This document shows, piece after piece, positions 45,061 to 53,347 of a stretch of 64,000 bases of DNA; within the stretch, counting starts at the first letter, position 1, and each line of letters opens with the position of its first letter. The position numbers were made by a program, and so were the translations under genes. The notes below the pieces were generated by a model that ran no database searches, was not told where the DNA came from, and saw nothing but the letters and a program-made list of their open reading frames with translations. Source of the stretch: Streptomyces cucumeris (GTDB taxonomy: Bacteria; Actinomycetota; Actinomycetes; Streptomycetales; Streptomycetaceae); assembly GCF_024295805.1 (NCBI RefSeq), contig NZ_JANCLX010000016.1, forward strand, positions 62,001-126,000, in the 5' to 3' direction.

Positions 45061-46134
45061 ATGATGGCACACACCACCGCCACGATCCCGGCGCTTGACC
45101 TGAGGCCCACTGGAAAGCTCCCCGCGGCCGTCTCCGAGGCCGCCGAGCAGGAGGCCGTGCGCCGCTCCGTCGACGCGCAGTTCCCGGTCATCGCCGCCTT
45201 CCTCGCCGATGCCACCCCCAAGGTCATCGAGCCGAACCCGGGTGCCCCGATCTTCTCGGCGGCGCTCAGCGAAGACCTCGGCGCCGTCGTCCTCTGCCTC
45301 AACGAGGACGTCAACCTCGAGACCCCCGAGGCCACCCGCGACGCCGCCCGGCAGGCCGCCGCGTTCGTCACCAGCCTGAACACGCTCGCCGGGCAGCAGG
45401 CCGGGACCACCGCGCCGCTTGCCGGGGCACCGGTTCGGCCGGTCAGGATCACGGGCCCGGGCAAGTCCGCCGCGCTGATCGTCGCCGATCTCTACACCAG
45501 CGACGACCCCGACAATCCGAGGACCGTCGCCGCGATCCGCAGCGAATCCTGCTCGGATGTCGACACCGACTCGGCTGGGGCCCGGCAGACCGCCGCCAAC
45601 CTCCGGGAAGGCGCGGACGCCCTCGACGCCCTCGCCGACCAGCTCGCCGCCATCGAGCAGAGTGCCGAGACCGGCCCGGCTTCGGGGCGCTCCGAACACG
45701 TCGCCACCAGGGCGGATGCGCAGCCGCGCACCTTCACCATCCCGATCCGCGGCGGCGGCATCCTGACCGAGACTTGCCTCCGCGACTGCACCATCGACCA
45801 CCAGCCGCAGACTGACGGCGAGCAGCACGCCGAGGACATCTGGCACCACATCGGCGACGAGCCGTCCGTGACCCTGCCCGTCTTCGACCCCGAGCAGGGC
45901 ACGGTCGAGGACAACTTCCTCACTGCTCAGATCATGGTCGCCCCGCACTCGAAGGACCCGCGGCTCCAGGTGCCGCACGTCGGCGTCGACATCGCCCAGA
46001 ACTACTCGGTGATGGAGGGGCTGACCCCGGACGAGTTCGCCGCCGTCATCGACCAGCTCGCCGCGCACGTCGACCAGATGCGCGCCGTCCACGCCCGCCT
46101 TGTCCAGGCCCGCGCCGAGTGGGACGCCCGGTGA
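45061..46134 (+). CDS. DUF6907-like protein with long N-terminal region
   Basis: The 357-residue protein has a C-terminal DUF6907-like domain (about residues 225-345): TCLRDCTIDHQPQTDGEQHA, EDIWHHIGDEPSVTLPVFD, and PRLQVPHVGVDIAQNYS. Two cysteines and two histidines could bind zinc. The N-terminal half is Ala-rich and helical, with no recognisable fold. DUF6907 proteins are frequent in Streptomyces elements; the function is unknown. It overlaps the DUF2742 gene by GTGA. A second DUF6907 gene sits at 56200. Confidence 0.72.
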   Translation: MMAHTTATIPALDLRPTGKLPAAVSEAAEQEAVRRSVDAQFPVIAAFLADATPKVIEPNPGAPIFSAALSEDLGAVVLCLNEDVNLETPEATRDAARQAAAFVTSLNTLAGQQAGTTAPLAGAPVRPVRITGPGKSAALIVADLYTSDDPDNPRTVAAIRSESCSDVDTDSAGARQTAANLREGADALDALADQLAAIEQSAETGPASGRSEHVATRADAQPRTFTIPIRGGGILTETCLRDCTIDHQPQTDGEQHAEDIWHHIGDEPSVTLPVFDPEQGTVEDNFLTAQIMVAPHSKDPRLQVPHVGVDIAQNYSVMEGLTPDEFAAVIDQLAAHVDQMRAVHARLVQARAEWDAR

Positions 46135-46622
46135 CCAGTACCACCAACCGCCCCCGCCTGGCCGACGCCGGGCGGGGGCGCCCCCTGCGCGCCGTACCCC
46201 ACAACGCCATGGCCGGAGACATCACCGCGCTCCGCGCCGAAACCCAGGTCGCGGCCCTCGCCGTCACCGAATGGCCCGCATACGGCACCGTCGAATGGCT
46301 CCAGCTCGACCCCCGCGACCCGCGCTGCTACGCGGCCACCCTCGAAGCGGCCGAGCTCCACCGTCGTGCCGAAGCTGAGCGGGCCCGCCTCGACCAGCTC
46401 GCCGAGGACGACCCCGAGGCGTGGTTCGGCGAGGTGACCGCCGCGGCCAACGCCGCCGCGGCCCGCATCGCCCCGGCCCTGGCCCGACGCAAGACGAATG
46501 CCGAGCAGCGCGCCGCCCGCGACTACCGCCCGGCGCACCGGCTCCGGGTCACGCCCGGGTGGCCCCCGATCGCCATCCCCGGACAGCCCGGCAAGTACCT
46601 GACCCCGGAGACCACTTCGTGA
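46131..46622 (+). CDS. DUF2742-like protein
   Basis: The 163-residue protein has the pattern VTEWPAYGTVEWLQLDPRDP, then RCYAATLEAAELHRRAEAER. This resembles DUF2742 proteins of actinophages, which lie next to primase or helicase genes. The GTG start overlaps the upstream stop and the end overlaps the helicase start, so it belongs to a tight replication operon. A helicase-accessory role is inferred from position only. Confidence 0.65.
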   Translation: MTSTTNRPRLADAGRGRPLRAVPHNAMAGDITALRAETQVAALAVTEWPAYGTVEWLQLDPRDPRCYAATLEAAELHRRAEAERARLDQLAEDDPEAWFGEVTAAANAAAARIAPALARRKTNAEQRAARDYRPAHRLRVTPGWPPIAIPGQPGKYLTPETTS

Positions 46623-47857
46623 CGACGTACGACGACGCGGGCCTACCGCCAGCCGACGTGCTGACGGCGGGCCTGCGCGGCTCCACACCTATCCTCGGCC
46701 CGGTCGCGGACGATCTGCCCCCGATGTGGCCGAACGACCAGGCCGAGGACGACCAGCCGCAGCGCGCACTCGTTCTCAGGCCCGCGTCCAAGATCCGCAT
46801 CCGGCCCGTCCGATGGCTGTGGGACACCACCCCCGAGGGCGCCCCACCCACCTCGCACGGCCGCATTCCCATGTACTCCCTCGTCATCGCGGCCGGCGGT
46901 CCCGGCCTCGGCAAGTCCCAGTTCGCCGTCTGGATGACCGCCCGCGTCACCACTGGGACGCTCCCGGGCGAGCTGTGGGAGAAACCGCGGGCGGTCATCT
47001 ATGCCGCCGCCGAGGACTCGTGGACGTACACCATCGCGCCCCGACTCGTCGCGGCCGGCGCGGACATGGACCTCGTCTTCCACGTCACCGTGCGAGACGA
47101 CGAACAGCCACACGCCCGGCTCACGCTGCCGTACGACACCACGCTCCTCGGCCAGGAAGCCGAACGGCACGGCGTCGCACTGCTGGTGATGGACCCGCTG
47201 CTCTCGTACATCGACAAGGGCATCAACGACTACCGGGCAGCGGAGGTCCGCCAGGCGCTCGAACCGCTGGTGGCCACCGCCGACCGGCACGGCTTCACGA
47301 TCCTCGGCCTGGCCCACTTCACCAAGGCCGGGTCCGCCGACCCTCTGTCGCGCGTCGCAGGGTCCGGTGCCTTCGGCCAGCTCATCCGCTCGCTCATCGC
47401 CTTCGCCCAGCAGGAAGCCGAGGACGGCACCGCCCAGTTCGTCATGAGCCTGGAGAAGAACAACCTCGGCCGCCTCGGCCTGCCCTCGCACCTCTACACC
47501 ATCCAGCCCGTGACGGTGGACACCGAGGAAGGCCCCTCGTACGTCTCCCGGTTCGTCCTCGGCCCCGAGACGAACACCTCTGTCCGCGAGGTGATGCGCG
47601 AGGAGTCCGGATCGGACAGCGGGCGGGAGGAGGCGAACGAAACCGTCCAGTGGCTCCGCGGGTACCTCACTGATGTGGGCGGCGAGGACATCGCCGCAGA
47701 CATCAAGAAGGCCGCACGCAAGGACGGCATCAGCGAGTCCTCCTTGCACCGCGCGCGCCGGAAGCTCGGCCTCGTCACGCGGCACTCCGGCTTCGGCAAG
47801 GACCGCCGCTCTCAGTGGTGTCTGCCTGGAGCCGTCACGGACCAGGAGGACGACTGA
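46619..47857 (+). CDS. RepA/DnaB-type replicative helicase (AAA_25)
   Basis: The 412-residue ATPase has Walker A in LVIAAGGPGLGKSQFA (about residue 95) and Walker B in GVALLVMDPLLSYID (about residue 195). A helicase sensor HFTKAGSADPLSRVAGSGAF follows. The C-terminal helix-turn-helix (AARKDGISESSLHRARRKLG) is typical of RepA-like proteins of mobile elements. It likely unwinds an element origin, and iteron-like repeats start within 50 bases of its stop. The GTG start overlaps the DUF2742 stop. Confidence 0.85.
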   Translation: MTTYDDAGLPPADVLTAGLRGSTPILGPVADDLPPMWPNDQAEDDQPQRALVLRPASKIRIRPVRWLWDTTPEGAPPTSHGRIPMYSLVIAAGGPGLGKSQFAVWMTARVTTGTLPGELWEKPRAVIYAAAEDSWTYTIAPRLVAAGADMDLVFHVTVRDDEQPHARLTLPYDTTLLGQEAERHGVALLVMDPLLSYIDKGINDYRAAEVRQALEPLVATADRHGFTILGLAHFTKAGSADPLSRVAGSGAFGQLIRSLIAFAQQEAEDGTAQFVMSLEKNNLGRLGLPSHLYTIQPVTVDTEEGPSYVSRFVLGPETNTSVREVMREESGSDSGREEANETVQWLRGYLTDVGGEDIAADIKKAARKDGISESSLHRARRKLGLVTRHSGFGKDRRSQWCLPGAVTDQEDD

Positions 47858-47946
47858 TGCACGGCCACCCCACCACGCGCACGGCACGCATGGCACGCAT
47901 GGCAGACATGGCCCCGACCAGCACCGTTACGGATCAGGCGCGATGA
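47857..47946 (+). CDS. Very small ORF overlapping the helicase stop
   Basis: A 29-codon ORF begins at the ATG that overlaps the helicase TGA and ends at 47946. Its second half is encoded by the iteron-like ATGGCA repeats, giving the Met-Ala-rich peptide RMARMADMAP. It may be a by-product of the repeat array. Confidence 0.3.
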   Translation: MHGHPTTRTARMARMADMAPTSTVTDQAR

Positions 47947-48080
47947 CACACATGGCAGACATGGGTGACACACATGAGCCCCCATGCCTGCCATGTGTGC
48001 CATGCCTGCCACTCGTGTCACCCATGTCTGTCACTACAAGACCGCAGGTCACTTCCATGTTTGCCATGTATGTCACTACT
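47885..48080. repeat. Iteron-like repeat region, candidate replication origin
   Basis: The 13-mer ATGGCAGACATGG occurs at 47899 and 47952. The 11-mer TGACACACATG occurs at 47944 and 47966, exactly 22 bp apart. Inverted forms (CATGTGTG at 47992, GTGTCACCCATGTCTGTCA at 48015, TGCCATG near 48000 and 48063) complete a palindromic cluster of ~200 bp. It directly follows the helicase gene. Confidence 0.7.
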
Positions 48081-48103
48081 TCCCCTTTACGTAAGGAGAC
48101 GAC

Positions 48104-48343
48104 GTGAACGCTCCCGACCGGACCGACCTCGTAGCCGGACCCGCCAGACTCCTCGCCGCCCTCGTCAGCAACTACCGCTGCGGCCACTGCACCGGCGAAG
48201 TCACCGAGCTGGCCGCCAACGAGGAGACCGGCACCCTTCACGCCCGCATCCAGCACGACGACGGATGCCCGGTGCTGGCCGGCGCCATCTCGACGCTCCC
48301 CGACACACTCCGCGCTGCCACCCCCGACACCTTCCGCCCCTGA
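48104..48343 (+). CDS. Small protein with CxxC motif
   Basis: The 79-residue protein starts with GTG behind an AAGGAGACGAC ribosome site. It has the segment NYRCGHCTGEVTEL and a distal DDGCPVLAGAI, a possible zinc site. No family is recognised. Similar small ORFs precede the terminase gene in related islands as far as I recall. Confidence 0.6.
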   Translation: MNAPDRTDLVAGPARLLAALVSNYRCGHCTGEVTELAANEETGTLHARIQHDDGCPVLAGAISTLPDTLRAATPDTFRP

Positions 48344-48347
48344 TGGC

Positions 48348-48385
48348 CACTACACCTGTAGTGATCCGCCGGGGGGGTAGGGGAG
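48348..48385 (+). promoter_or_regulatory. Palindrome and G-run upstream of terS, possible packaging site
   Basis: CACTACA-CC-TGTAGTG is a near-perfect palindrome at 48348-48363. A GC-rich stretch with GGGGGGG and GGGG runs follows. cos or pac sites of actinophages commonly lie just before terS, which starts at 48478. Confidence 0.4.
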
Positions 48386-48477
48386 TCTGGATCGCTGGCC
48401 AAGATCGCTAAGGGCCCGGCGCGGTCAACTCGGCGCACGCCAACGGCGTTCAGAACCGCTTTTGGAGAGGAAGGCTC

Positions 48478-48960
48478 ATGCCCGCACGACGCACGGACCC
48501 CAAGATCCCCGAGGGGTTGAAGATCAAGACGTCCATGCCCGCGCTGCGCGTCGCGAAGGAAGCCGAGATCGGCGGCTTGGGGCTGGACTGGTCGAACCGC
48601 CCCGGAGTGCTGGACGACGCCGGGCTGACGGAATGGGACCGGTTGGCCGAGGTGTACGCCATGGACGCCACCCGGTTCCGCGAGGGCGAGCGGGCCGCGC
48701 TGGTGGCCTACTGCTCGTGGTGGTCGGCGTTCGCCTCGGCCGCGGCGGACGTACGGGACCGGGGCCCGGTGGTAGAGGGCCGGTCGGACATGGACCGCGG
48801 GCGGATGGTGAAGAACCCGGCCACCGTGGCGATGCGCGAAGCGTCGCAACAGCTCCGGTACTGGGCGCGCGAACTGGGACTGACGACGGACGCCCGGGTC
48901 CGCATCGGCCTGGCGGACACCGACGACCAGGGCCGGGACGACGACAACCCGTTTGCGTGA
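48478..48960 (+). CDS. Phage terminase small subunit, P27 family
   Basis: The 160-residue protein has the P27-type layout. A start DPKIPEGLKIKTSMPALR is followed by helices WDRLAEVYAMDATRFREGER, AALVAYCSWWSAFASAAADV and VKNPATVAMREASQQLRYWA, then RELGLTTDARVRIGLAD. P27 TerS binds the packaging site and recruits the large subunit. No large subunit is present in the element, so a helper phage terminase would have to be recruited. A GGAGAGGAAGG ribosome site precedes the ATG. Confidence 0.85.
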   Translation: MPARRTDPKIPEGLKIKTSMPALRVAKEAEIGGLGLDWSNRPGVLDDAGLTEWDRLAEVYAMDATRFREGERAALVAYCSWWSAFASAAADVRDRGPVVEGRSDMDRGRMVKNPATVAMREASQQLRYWARELGLTTDARVRIGLADTDDQGRDDDNPFA

Positions 48961-48970
48961 GGAGAGAGGC

Positions 48971-49135
48971 ATGGACGAGGACGACCAGGCGCCCGCCGCC
49001 GGGCAGGACTGGCACCGGCCGCGGGCGGCGCGGGTGCCGATGGGGCCGGCGCGTGTGGACGGGCATCAGGAGTTCGCCGAGGGCGACCCGATCGACGTGC
49101 AGGACTGGGACTACAGGCTGTGGGGGCGGACATGA
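48971..49135 (+). CDS. Small acidic protein
   Basis: The 54-residue ORF starts with ATG behind GGAGAGAGG, 10 bases after terS. It is rich in Asp and Trp (EFAEGDPIDVQDWDYRLWG). The function is unknown. Its stop overlaps the next start by ATGA. Confidence 0.55.
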   Translation: MDEDDQAPAAGQDWHRPRAARVPMGPARVDGHQEFAEGDPIDVQDWDYRLWGRT

Positions 49136-49410
49136 GGGTAAAGCCGGTGGACGGACGGCGCGCCGCCGGGGCGCGGTTGCTCGCGGTTGTGATGCAGCAT
49201 GCGGAGCTGGCCGCGTTGCCGCCGGGGGTGTGGACGTCGGAGGCGTCGGAGGGGCGGCTGATGGACGCCGATGGCGGTGTCTGGTTCATCGAGGACGGCG
49301 GCCGGGCGGTGCAGCGGTTGCGTTTCCTGCTGTGCCGGTGCGGCTGCGCGGAGTTGACGACGTACCGGGACGGCCGTGAGCTCTCCCGCGAAGTCGGCGG
49401 TCCCCGGTAG
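49132..49410 (+). CDS. Small protein of the packaging operon
   Basis: The 92-residue protein overlaps the previous gene by 4 bp. Its C-terminal half has LLCRCGCAELTTYRDGRELS with three closely spaced cysteines, possibly a metal site. No family is recognised. It lies between terS and the capsid gene, where connectors or scaffolds are often found, but no such similarity is visible. Confidence 0.6.
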   Translation: MRVKPVDGRRAAGARLLAVVMQHAELAALPPGVWTSEASEGRLMDADGGVWFIEDGGRAVQRLRFLLCRCGCAELTTYRDGRELSREVGGPR

Positions 49411-49683
49411 AATTGGGGCAGGTTGATCGACGGCCAGCAGTAGGGACCGCGAGCGACCAGTCCGTGAGCGCGGATGCGAGGGGCGTGGCGGCGGCCACCG
49501 GTAACCAATCCGGCCGCCAAGTCGCCCGTCCCGAGCAGACCCCCGCGGAGTGGCGCCGCCAGCTCTTCGGCCCGCTCAGTTCGGCGCCGCCCGGACCACC
49601 GTTGCAGGCCCGCCTACCGCGTCAGCGGGGCCACGCCGCCGGCCGTGCCGGGAAGACACCACGACTTTCCGAAGGACACTGGC
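49411..49683 (+). other. Long untranslated leader before the capsid gene
   Basis: About 270 bases lie between the operon's last small gene and the capsid ATG. An in-frame open stretch continues upstream but lacks start support and codon sense. The DNA may be a structured leader. I see no strong terminator. Confidence 0.45.
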
Positions 49684-50883
49684 ATGGATATCAAGGCGAA
49701 GCGCGCGCGGCTCAGGGAACTGATCGAGAAGGCCCGGCCCATCCTGGATGGGGCGGCGGCCGAGAATCGGGAGCTGACCAAGTCCGAGGCGGCCGACGTG
49801 AAGTCGGCGATGGACGAGGCCCGCGAGCTGGGTGCGGAAATCCGGGCGGCCGAGCAGGGCACCGAGATGCGTAAGACGCTCGCCGAACTTGGCGATGCGA
49901 TCGCGGCCCCATCGTCGCGGAAGTCGGAGATGCACCCGCGGGTCAAGGCGTCGGGTGGCTCCGGCTGGGCTGACAGTGTGCTCAAGGCCGTGTCCGGCGC
50001 GGACGGCTTCAAGGGCATTCTGGCGTCCGGTACGGTCGCGGTCGATGTGCCGCTCGAACCCGAGCCGGTCCACCAGGACGTGCCGGTCCTGGCGGTGCGC
50101 CAGCTCATGCCGAACGTGCAGAACACCACGGGCCGGTTCGCCTACCTGCGGCAGAACACCCGCACCAACAACGCGGCCGTGGTCGCCCCGGGCGCGAAGA
50201 AGCCGACGAGCACCTACCAGCTGGAGCGCATCGACGACCGGGTGCGCACCATCGCGCACCTGTCGGAGCCGATCGCCAAGCAGGACTTGGACGACGTTCC
50301 GCTCCTGCGGCCGTTCATCGACCAGGAGATGCGCCTCGGGCTGGACCTGGCGCTGGAGAACGAGATCATCAACGGCAGTGGGTCGGGCGAACACCTCACG
50401 GGCCTGGCGAACGTCTCGGGGTCGCAGTCTCAGGCGTACACCACGGACGTCCTCACCACGGCCCGGAAGGCGGTCACCAAGCTGGAGCGGTACGGCTACA
50501 TCGGCCGGGCCGGGTGGCTGATGTCTCCGGAGGACTGGGAGGCGTTCGAGCTCACACAGGACAACGAGGCCCGGTTCTACTACGGCGGGCCGGTGGCCGC
50601 GGTGAACACCGCCTCGCGTCGTCTGTGGGGGGTGCCGGTGGTCGTGTCGGAGGCTGCGACGGACGGCACGGCGTACCTGGCGGACTTCTCGCAGATGAAG
50701 TTGCAGGTGCGGCAGGATGGGGTCTTGGACTGGTCGGAGAACGTGTACGACCCGAACGCGCTGGGCACCGGCAGCGGGGCCTCGGACTTCGAACGGAACA
50801 TGCTGCGCTTCCGGTTCGAGGGCCGGTTCGGTCTCGAGATCCTGCGCCCGTCGGCGATTGTCGAGGTGGACCTGACCGCGTAG
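49684..50883 (+). CDS. HK97-fold major capsid protein
   Basis: The 399-residue protein has an N-terminal coiled coil at about 1-75 (KAKRARLRELIEKARPILDG) resembling the HK97 delta/scaffold domain. The capsid fold follows from about residue 105. Conserved blocks include AYLRQNTRTNNAAVV, DVPLLRPFIDQEMRLGLDLA, NEIINGSGSGEHLTGL, GWLMSPEDWEAFE and RRLWGVPVVVSEAATDGTAY. In HK97 phages the delta domain is removed by a protease, which is absent here. An encapsulin is less likely because the coiled-coil delta part is present and terS is upstream. The ATG follows CGAAGGA. Confidence 0.9.
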   Translation: MDIKAKRARLRELIEKARPILDGAAAENRELTKSEAADVKSAMDEARELGAEIRAAEQGTEMRKTLAELGDAIAAPSSRKSEMHPRVKASGGSGWADSVLKAVSGADGFKGILASGTVAVDVPLEPEPVHQDVPVLAVRQLMPNVQNTTGRFAYLRQNTRTNNAAVVAPGAKKPTSTYQLERIDDRVRTIAHLSEPIAKQDLDDVPLLRPFIDQEMRLGLDLALENEIINGSGSGEHLTGLANVSGSQSQAYTTDVLTTARKAVTKLERYGYIGRAGWLMSPEDWEAFELTQDNEARFYYGGPVAAVNTASRRLWGVPVVVSEAATDGTAYLADFSQMKLQVRQDGVLDWSENVYDPNALGTGSGASDFERNMLRFRFEGRFGLEILRPSAIVEVDLTA

Positions 50884-50921
50884 CCGGCCGCGCGGGTCGG
50901 GCCCGTACGACGGGCCACGGC

Positions 50922-50963
50922 GACAACGCCCCTTCGCTCCGTACTGTGGGTGAGGGGGCGTTC
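50922..50963 (+). terminator. Terminator after the capsid gene
   Basis: AACGCCCC and GGGGCGTT arms with a longer loop follow the capsid stop by 40 bases. They separate the packaging operon from the XRE regulator. Confidence 0.6.
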
Positions 50964-51039
50964 GTCGTGTCAAGGAAGCACGACGGCCCCCACCGAGGTG
51001 AGGGCCGATCAGCCGTACCCCCGGAGCCGACCGCGGGTA

Positions 51040-51066
51040 CCGTTCTGAGTGTCTACGTCAGAACGG
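51040..51066 (+). promoter_or_regulatory. Perfect 9-bp inverted repeat before the XRE gene
   Basis: CCGTTCTGA and its complement TCAGAACGG are separated by 9 bases and end just before the regulator's ATG. They overlap its ribosome site. It is likely the regulator's own operator or a translation-blocking hairpin. Confidence 0.6.
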
Positions 51067-51074
51067 AGCTCAGT

Positions 51075-52310
51075 ATGCCCGAAATCTTTGGCGTGCCGGA
51101 GAGCGCACAGACGAATGGCCAGAGGCTCGCCCGTCTGCGGATGCGCCGCCGATGGGATCAGCGCAGGCTGGCCCAGGAGAGTGGCTACTCTCTCTCGTCC
51201 GTGAAGAAGTTCGAGCAGGGCAAGCGGTCGCTGGACCGGGCCGACGTGATCCTCACGTTCGTCAAGGCCCTCGACTGCCACCCCACCGAAATCACTGGTC
51301 AGCCGTACACGCCGACTGACTCGGACCTCGACGGTCAGGCCGCGGTCGCTGCCGTCGCTGCGGTGCGGCGTGCACTCCTACGTCACGGCCGCCCTACCCG
51401 GCCTTCTGATCAAGAGGCCGCCGAGGTAGACCTTCTCGAACTCCGCGCGCGGGTCTCCGAAGCGAATCGGTACCGGCAGACTGCCGCGCTCGCGAAGAGC
51501 GGGAACCTGCTGCCGGCGCTGCTACGTGACCTGCAAGTCGCCGTCGACGTCTCCACAGGAGACGAACGCCGGGCGGCATACGATCTGCTGGCGTCCGGCT
51601 ATGAGTGCGCCATGCAGTACCTGTACAAGCTCGGCCGTAGCTCGGATGCGACCCTCGCCACCGAACGGGTTGTGTGGTCCGCGGAGCAGACGGACGACCC
51701 GCTGCGTGCGCTGTCTGCCCGCTGGTATGACGCTGGCGAGTTCCTGAGTATCGGCGAGCATGACGAGGCTGGCGCCATCATCGACGAAGCCCTCACCAAG
51801 CTGGGGCGCATCGGCAGCGAGCAGCCGGAAAAGGTCTCCCTCACCGGGGCCTTCCACCTCAAGGCGAGTCTGAACTATGCACGAGCCACGGCGGGGAAGG
51901 CGGCCGAGGCCGAGTTGCAGAAGGCGGAGCGGCTGGCTGCTCAACTGCCCGGGGACCGCAACGACTACCAGTTGCAGTTCGGCCCGACCAATGTCGCCAT
52001 CTGGTCCGTCTCGCTGCCTGTGGAGATGGGGAAGGGCCGGGATGCGGTGCGCCGCGCGGAGCACATGGCGGGCAAGTTCCCTGCCAAGTACGCGCAGGAG
52101 CGGCGCTCGCACCACTACATCGACGTGGGCCGGGCGCGCTACTACAACGGGCAGCACGACCAGGCCCTGGACTCGTTCCTCGAGGCCGAGCGGCTGGCGC
52201 CGCAGGCGACGCGGATGCACGCGGGGGTTCGCGAGACCACCAGCACCATGCTGAACACGAATCGCAGTCGGGCGCTACTGGAGTTCGGCATGCGCCTCGG
52301 CGTGGTCTGA
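51075..52310 (+). CDS. XRE-family regulator with TPR-like C-terminus
   Basis: The 411-residue protein has a helix-turn-helix at residues ~14-70 (GQRLARLRMRRRWDQRRLAQ, then ESGYSLSSVKKFEQGKRSLD). The long helical TPR-like region includes YYNGQHDQALDSFLEAERLA. It is similar in plan to the AICE regulator at 21235. It may control lysogeny of the element or respond to a helper. An inverted repeat overlaps its ribosome site. The ORF is open further upstream, but the ATG at 51075 with CGGAG is the natural start. Confidence 0.85.
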   Translation: MPEIFGVPESAQTNGQRLARLRMRRRWDQRRLAQESGYSLSSVKKFEQGKRSLDRADVILTFVKALDCHPTEITGQPYTPTDSDLDGQAAVAAVAAVRRALLRHGRPTRPSDQEAAEVDLLELRARVSEANRYRQTAALAKSGNLLPALLRDLQVAVDVSTGDERRAAYDLLASGYECAMQYLYKLGRSSDATLATERVVWSAEQTDDPLRALSARWYDAGEFLSIGEHDEAGAIIDEALTKLGRIGSEQPEKVSLTGAFHLKASLNYARATAGKAAEAELQKAERLAAQLPGDRNDYQLQFGPTNVAIWSVSLPVEMGKGRDAVRRAEHMAGKFPAKYAQERRSHHYIDVGRARYYNGQHDQALDSFLEAERLAPQATRMHAGVRETTSTMLNTNRSRALLEFGMRLGVV

Positions 52311-52314
52311 TCGC

Positions 52315-52339
52315 GGTAGGGACACAAACTGTGTCCCTA
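52315..52339 (+). terminator. Perfect 11-bp hairpin after the XRE gene
   Basis: GTAGGGACACA and its complement flank AAC. It lies 5 bases after the regulator stop codon and may terminate or act as an operator. It has the same arm-plus-short-loop form as the palindromes of the array at 53808. Confidence 0.6.
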
Positions 52340-52383
52340 CCTCTGTTACGGCGCCCTTACGGTCAGTCATCACCTGATAGTCG

Positions 52384-52995
52384 ATGACACCGGGGGCCAC
52401 CGTGCCGACGAATGCCCAAGCCTTGCCGTGGACACCGCCACCCGCGGTGGACGTAGAGCCGTTACGGGTGGGGAAACACTGGGATGCCGTCCGCGTCTCA
52501 CCGCCCGTTGCGGAACGCGGCCTCGAGCTCCTGGGCGACGACACCGGGGCCGTCATCCAGGACCAGCGCGGCACCCTTTACTGGCTCGTCGCCATCGGCT
52601 CCGCCGCGAGCTGGCACCTCCGTGGCACCCGCGTCCTGTGCGAACTGGCGGACGAGGCGACGTACCTCGGCGTGCCCCCGGCCGACTGGACCGAGCCCTC
52701 CCACAAGGGCAACACCCACTGGCGCGTACCGCTCGCCCCCGACCGGTACCTGACCGACACCCGCGCACTGTGGCAGGCACTCGCGGCCGCGGAACAAGCC
52801 GAGCTCGGCCCCCGCGTCGAAGGACGCCAGTTGTGCGTCCGCTGCCAGCTGCCCACCGACGAACCGGTCCTCATCGGCGCGGAAGGCGGCAGCCTCGGCG
52901 GCGCCGTGTTCGCCTGCCCCCGCCACGCACCGGAGTACCAGCGGCACGACCCGCTGGCGCTGATGGACGCGCTGCGCCGCGGACCGGACGCCTGA
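52384..52995 (+). CDS. Hypothetical protein following the XRE regulator
   Basis: The 203-residue protein has an uncharacterised N-terminal half (HWDAVRVSPPVAERGLELLG, then DDTGAVIQDQRGTLYWLVAI). A zinc-like cluster follows (QLCVRCQLPTDEPV and VFACPRHAPEYQ). Such proteins are commonly encoded next to XRE/DUF397 regulators in Streptomyces. The function is unknown. It overlaps the next gene by TGATG. Confidence 0.62.
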   Translation: MTPGATVPTNAQALPWTPPPAVDVEPLRVGKHWDAVRVSPPVAERGLELLGDDTGAVIQDQRGTLYWLVAIGSAASWHLRGTRVLCELADEATYLGVPPADWTEPSHKGNTHWRVPLAPDRYLTDTRALWQALAAAEQAELGPRVEGRQLCVRCQLPTDEPVLIGAEGGSLGGAVFACPRHAPEYQRHDPLALMDALRRGPDA

Positions 52996-53171
52996 TGGGC
53001 GGCCAGCAGACCACCGCCCTGCCCGCGGCCGAGGAGGAGTGGCGCGCGGCGATCGAGCACGCCGCGGGCTGCCTCGCCTGCCGCACCCCAGGCACCGTGT
53101 GCGGGCCCGGCGAGACCCTGCTCGCCGCGTACAACGCGGCCACCCGCCGGGCCCGGGAGGCCACCCCGTAG
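52995..53171 (+). CDS. Small CxxC-type protein
   Basis: The 58-residue protein starts within the stop codon of the previous gene. It has HAAGCLACRTPGTVCGPGE, a three-Cys cluster that could hold a metal. No family is recognised. Confidence 0.6.
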   Translation: MGGQQTTALPAAEEEWRAAIEHAAGCLACRTPGTVCGPGETLLAAYNAATRRAREATP

Positions 53172-53347
53172 ACCGGGTGGGCCGCTGGGAGCGTCCGGGC
53201 TTCCCCCGTACCGGACAGATGTCCCCAGCGGTCCACCCTCCAGACCCCCGCCCCGGTCGCTCGCTGATGGTGAGGACGGCCGGCCGGGGCGGGTCGCAAG
53301 ACGGCGCGGGGACCGACTCCCCGCAGCACTGCGAAGGGACACACACC

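Noticed and set aside
49684..50883. Encapsulin nanocompartment instead of phage capsid
   Set aside because: The protein carries a coiled-coil delta-like N-terminus and stands after a P27 terminase gene in an integrase-bearing island; no encapsulin cargo gene is seen.
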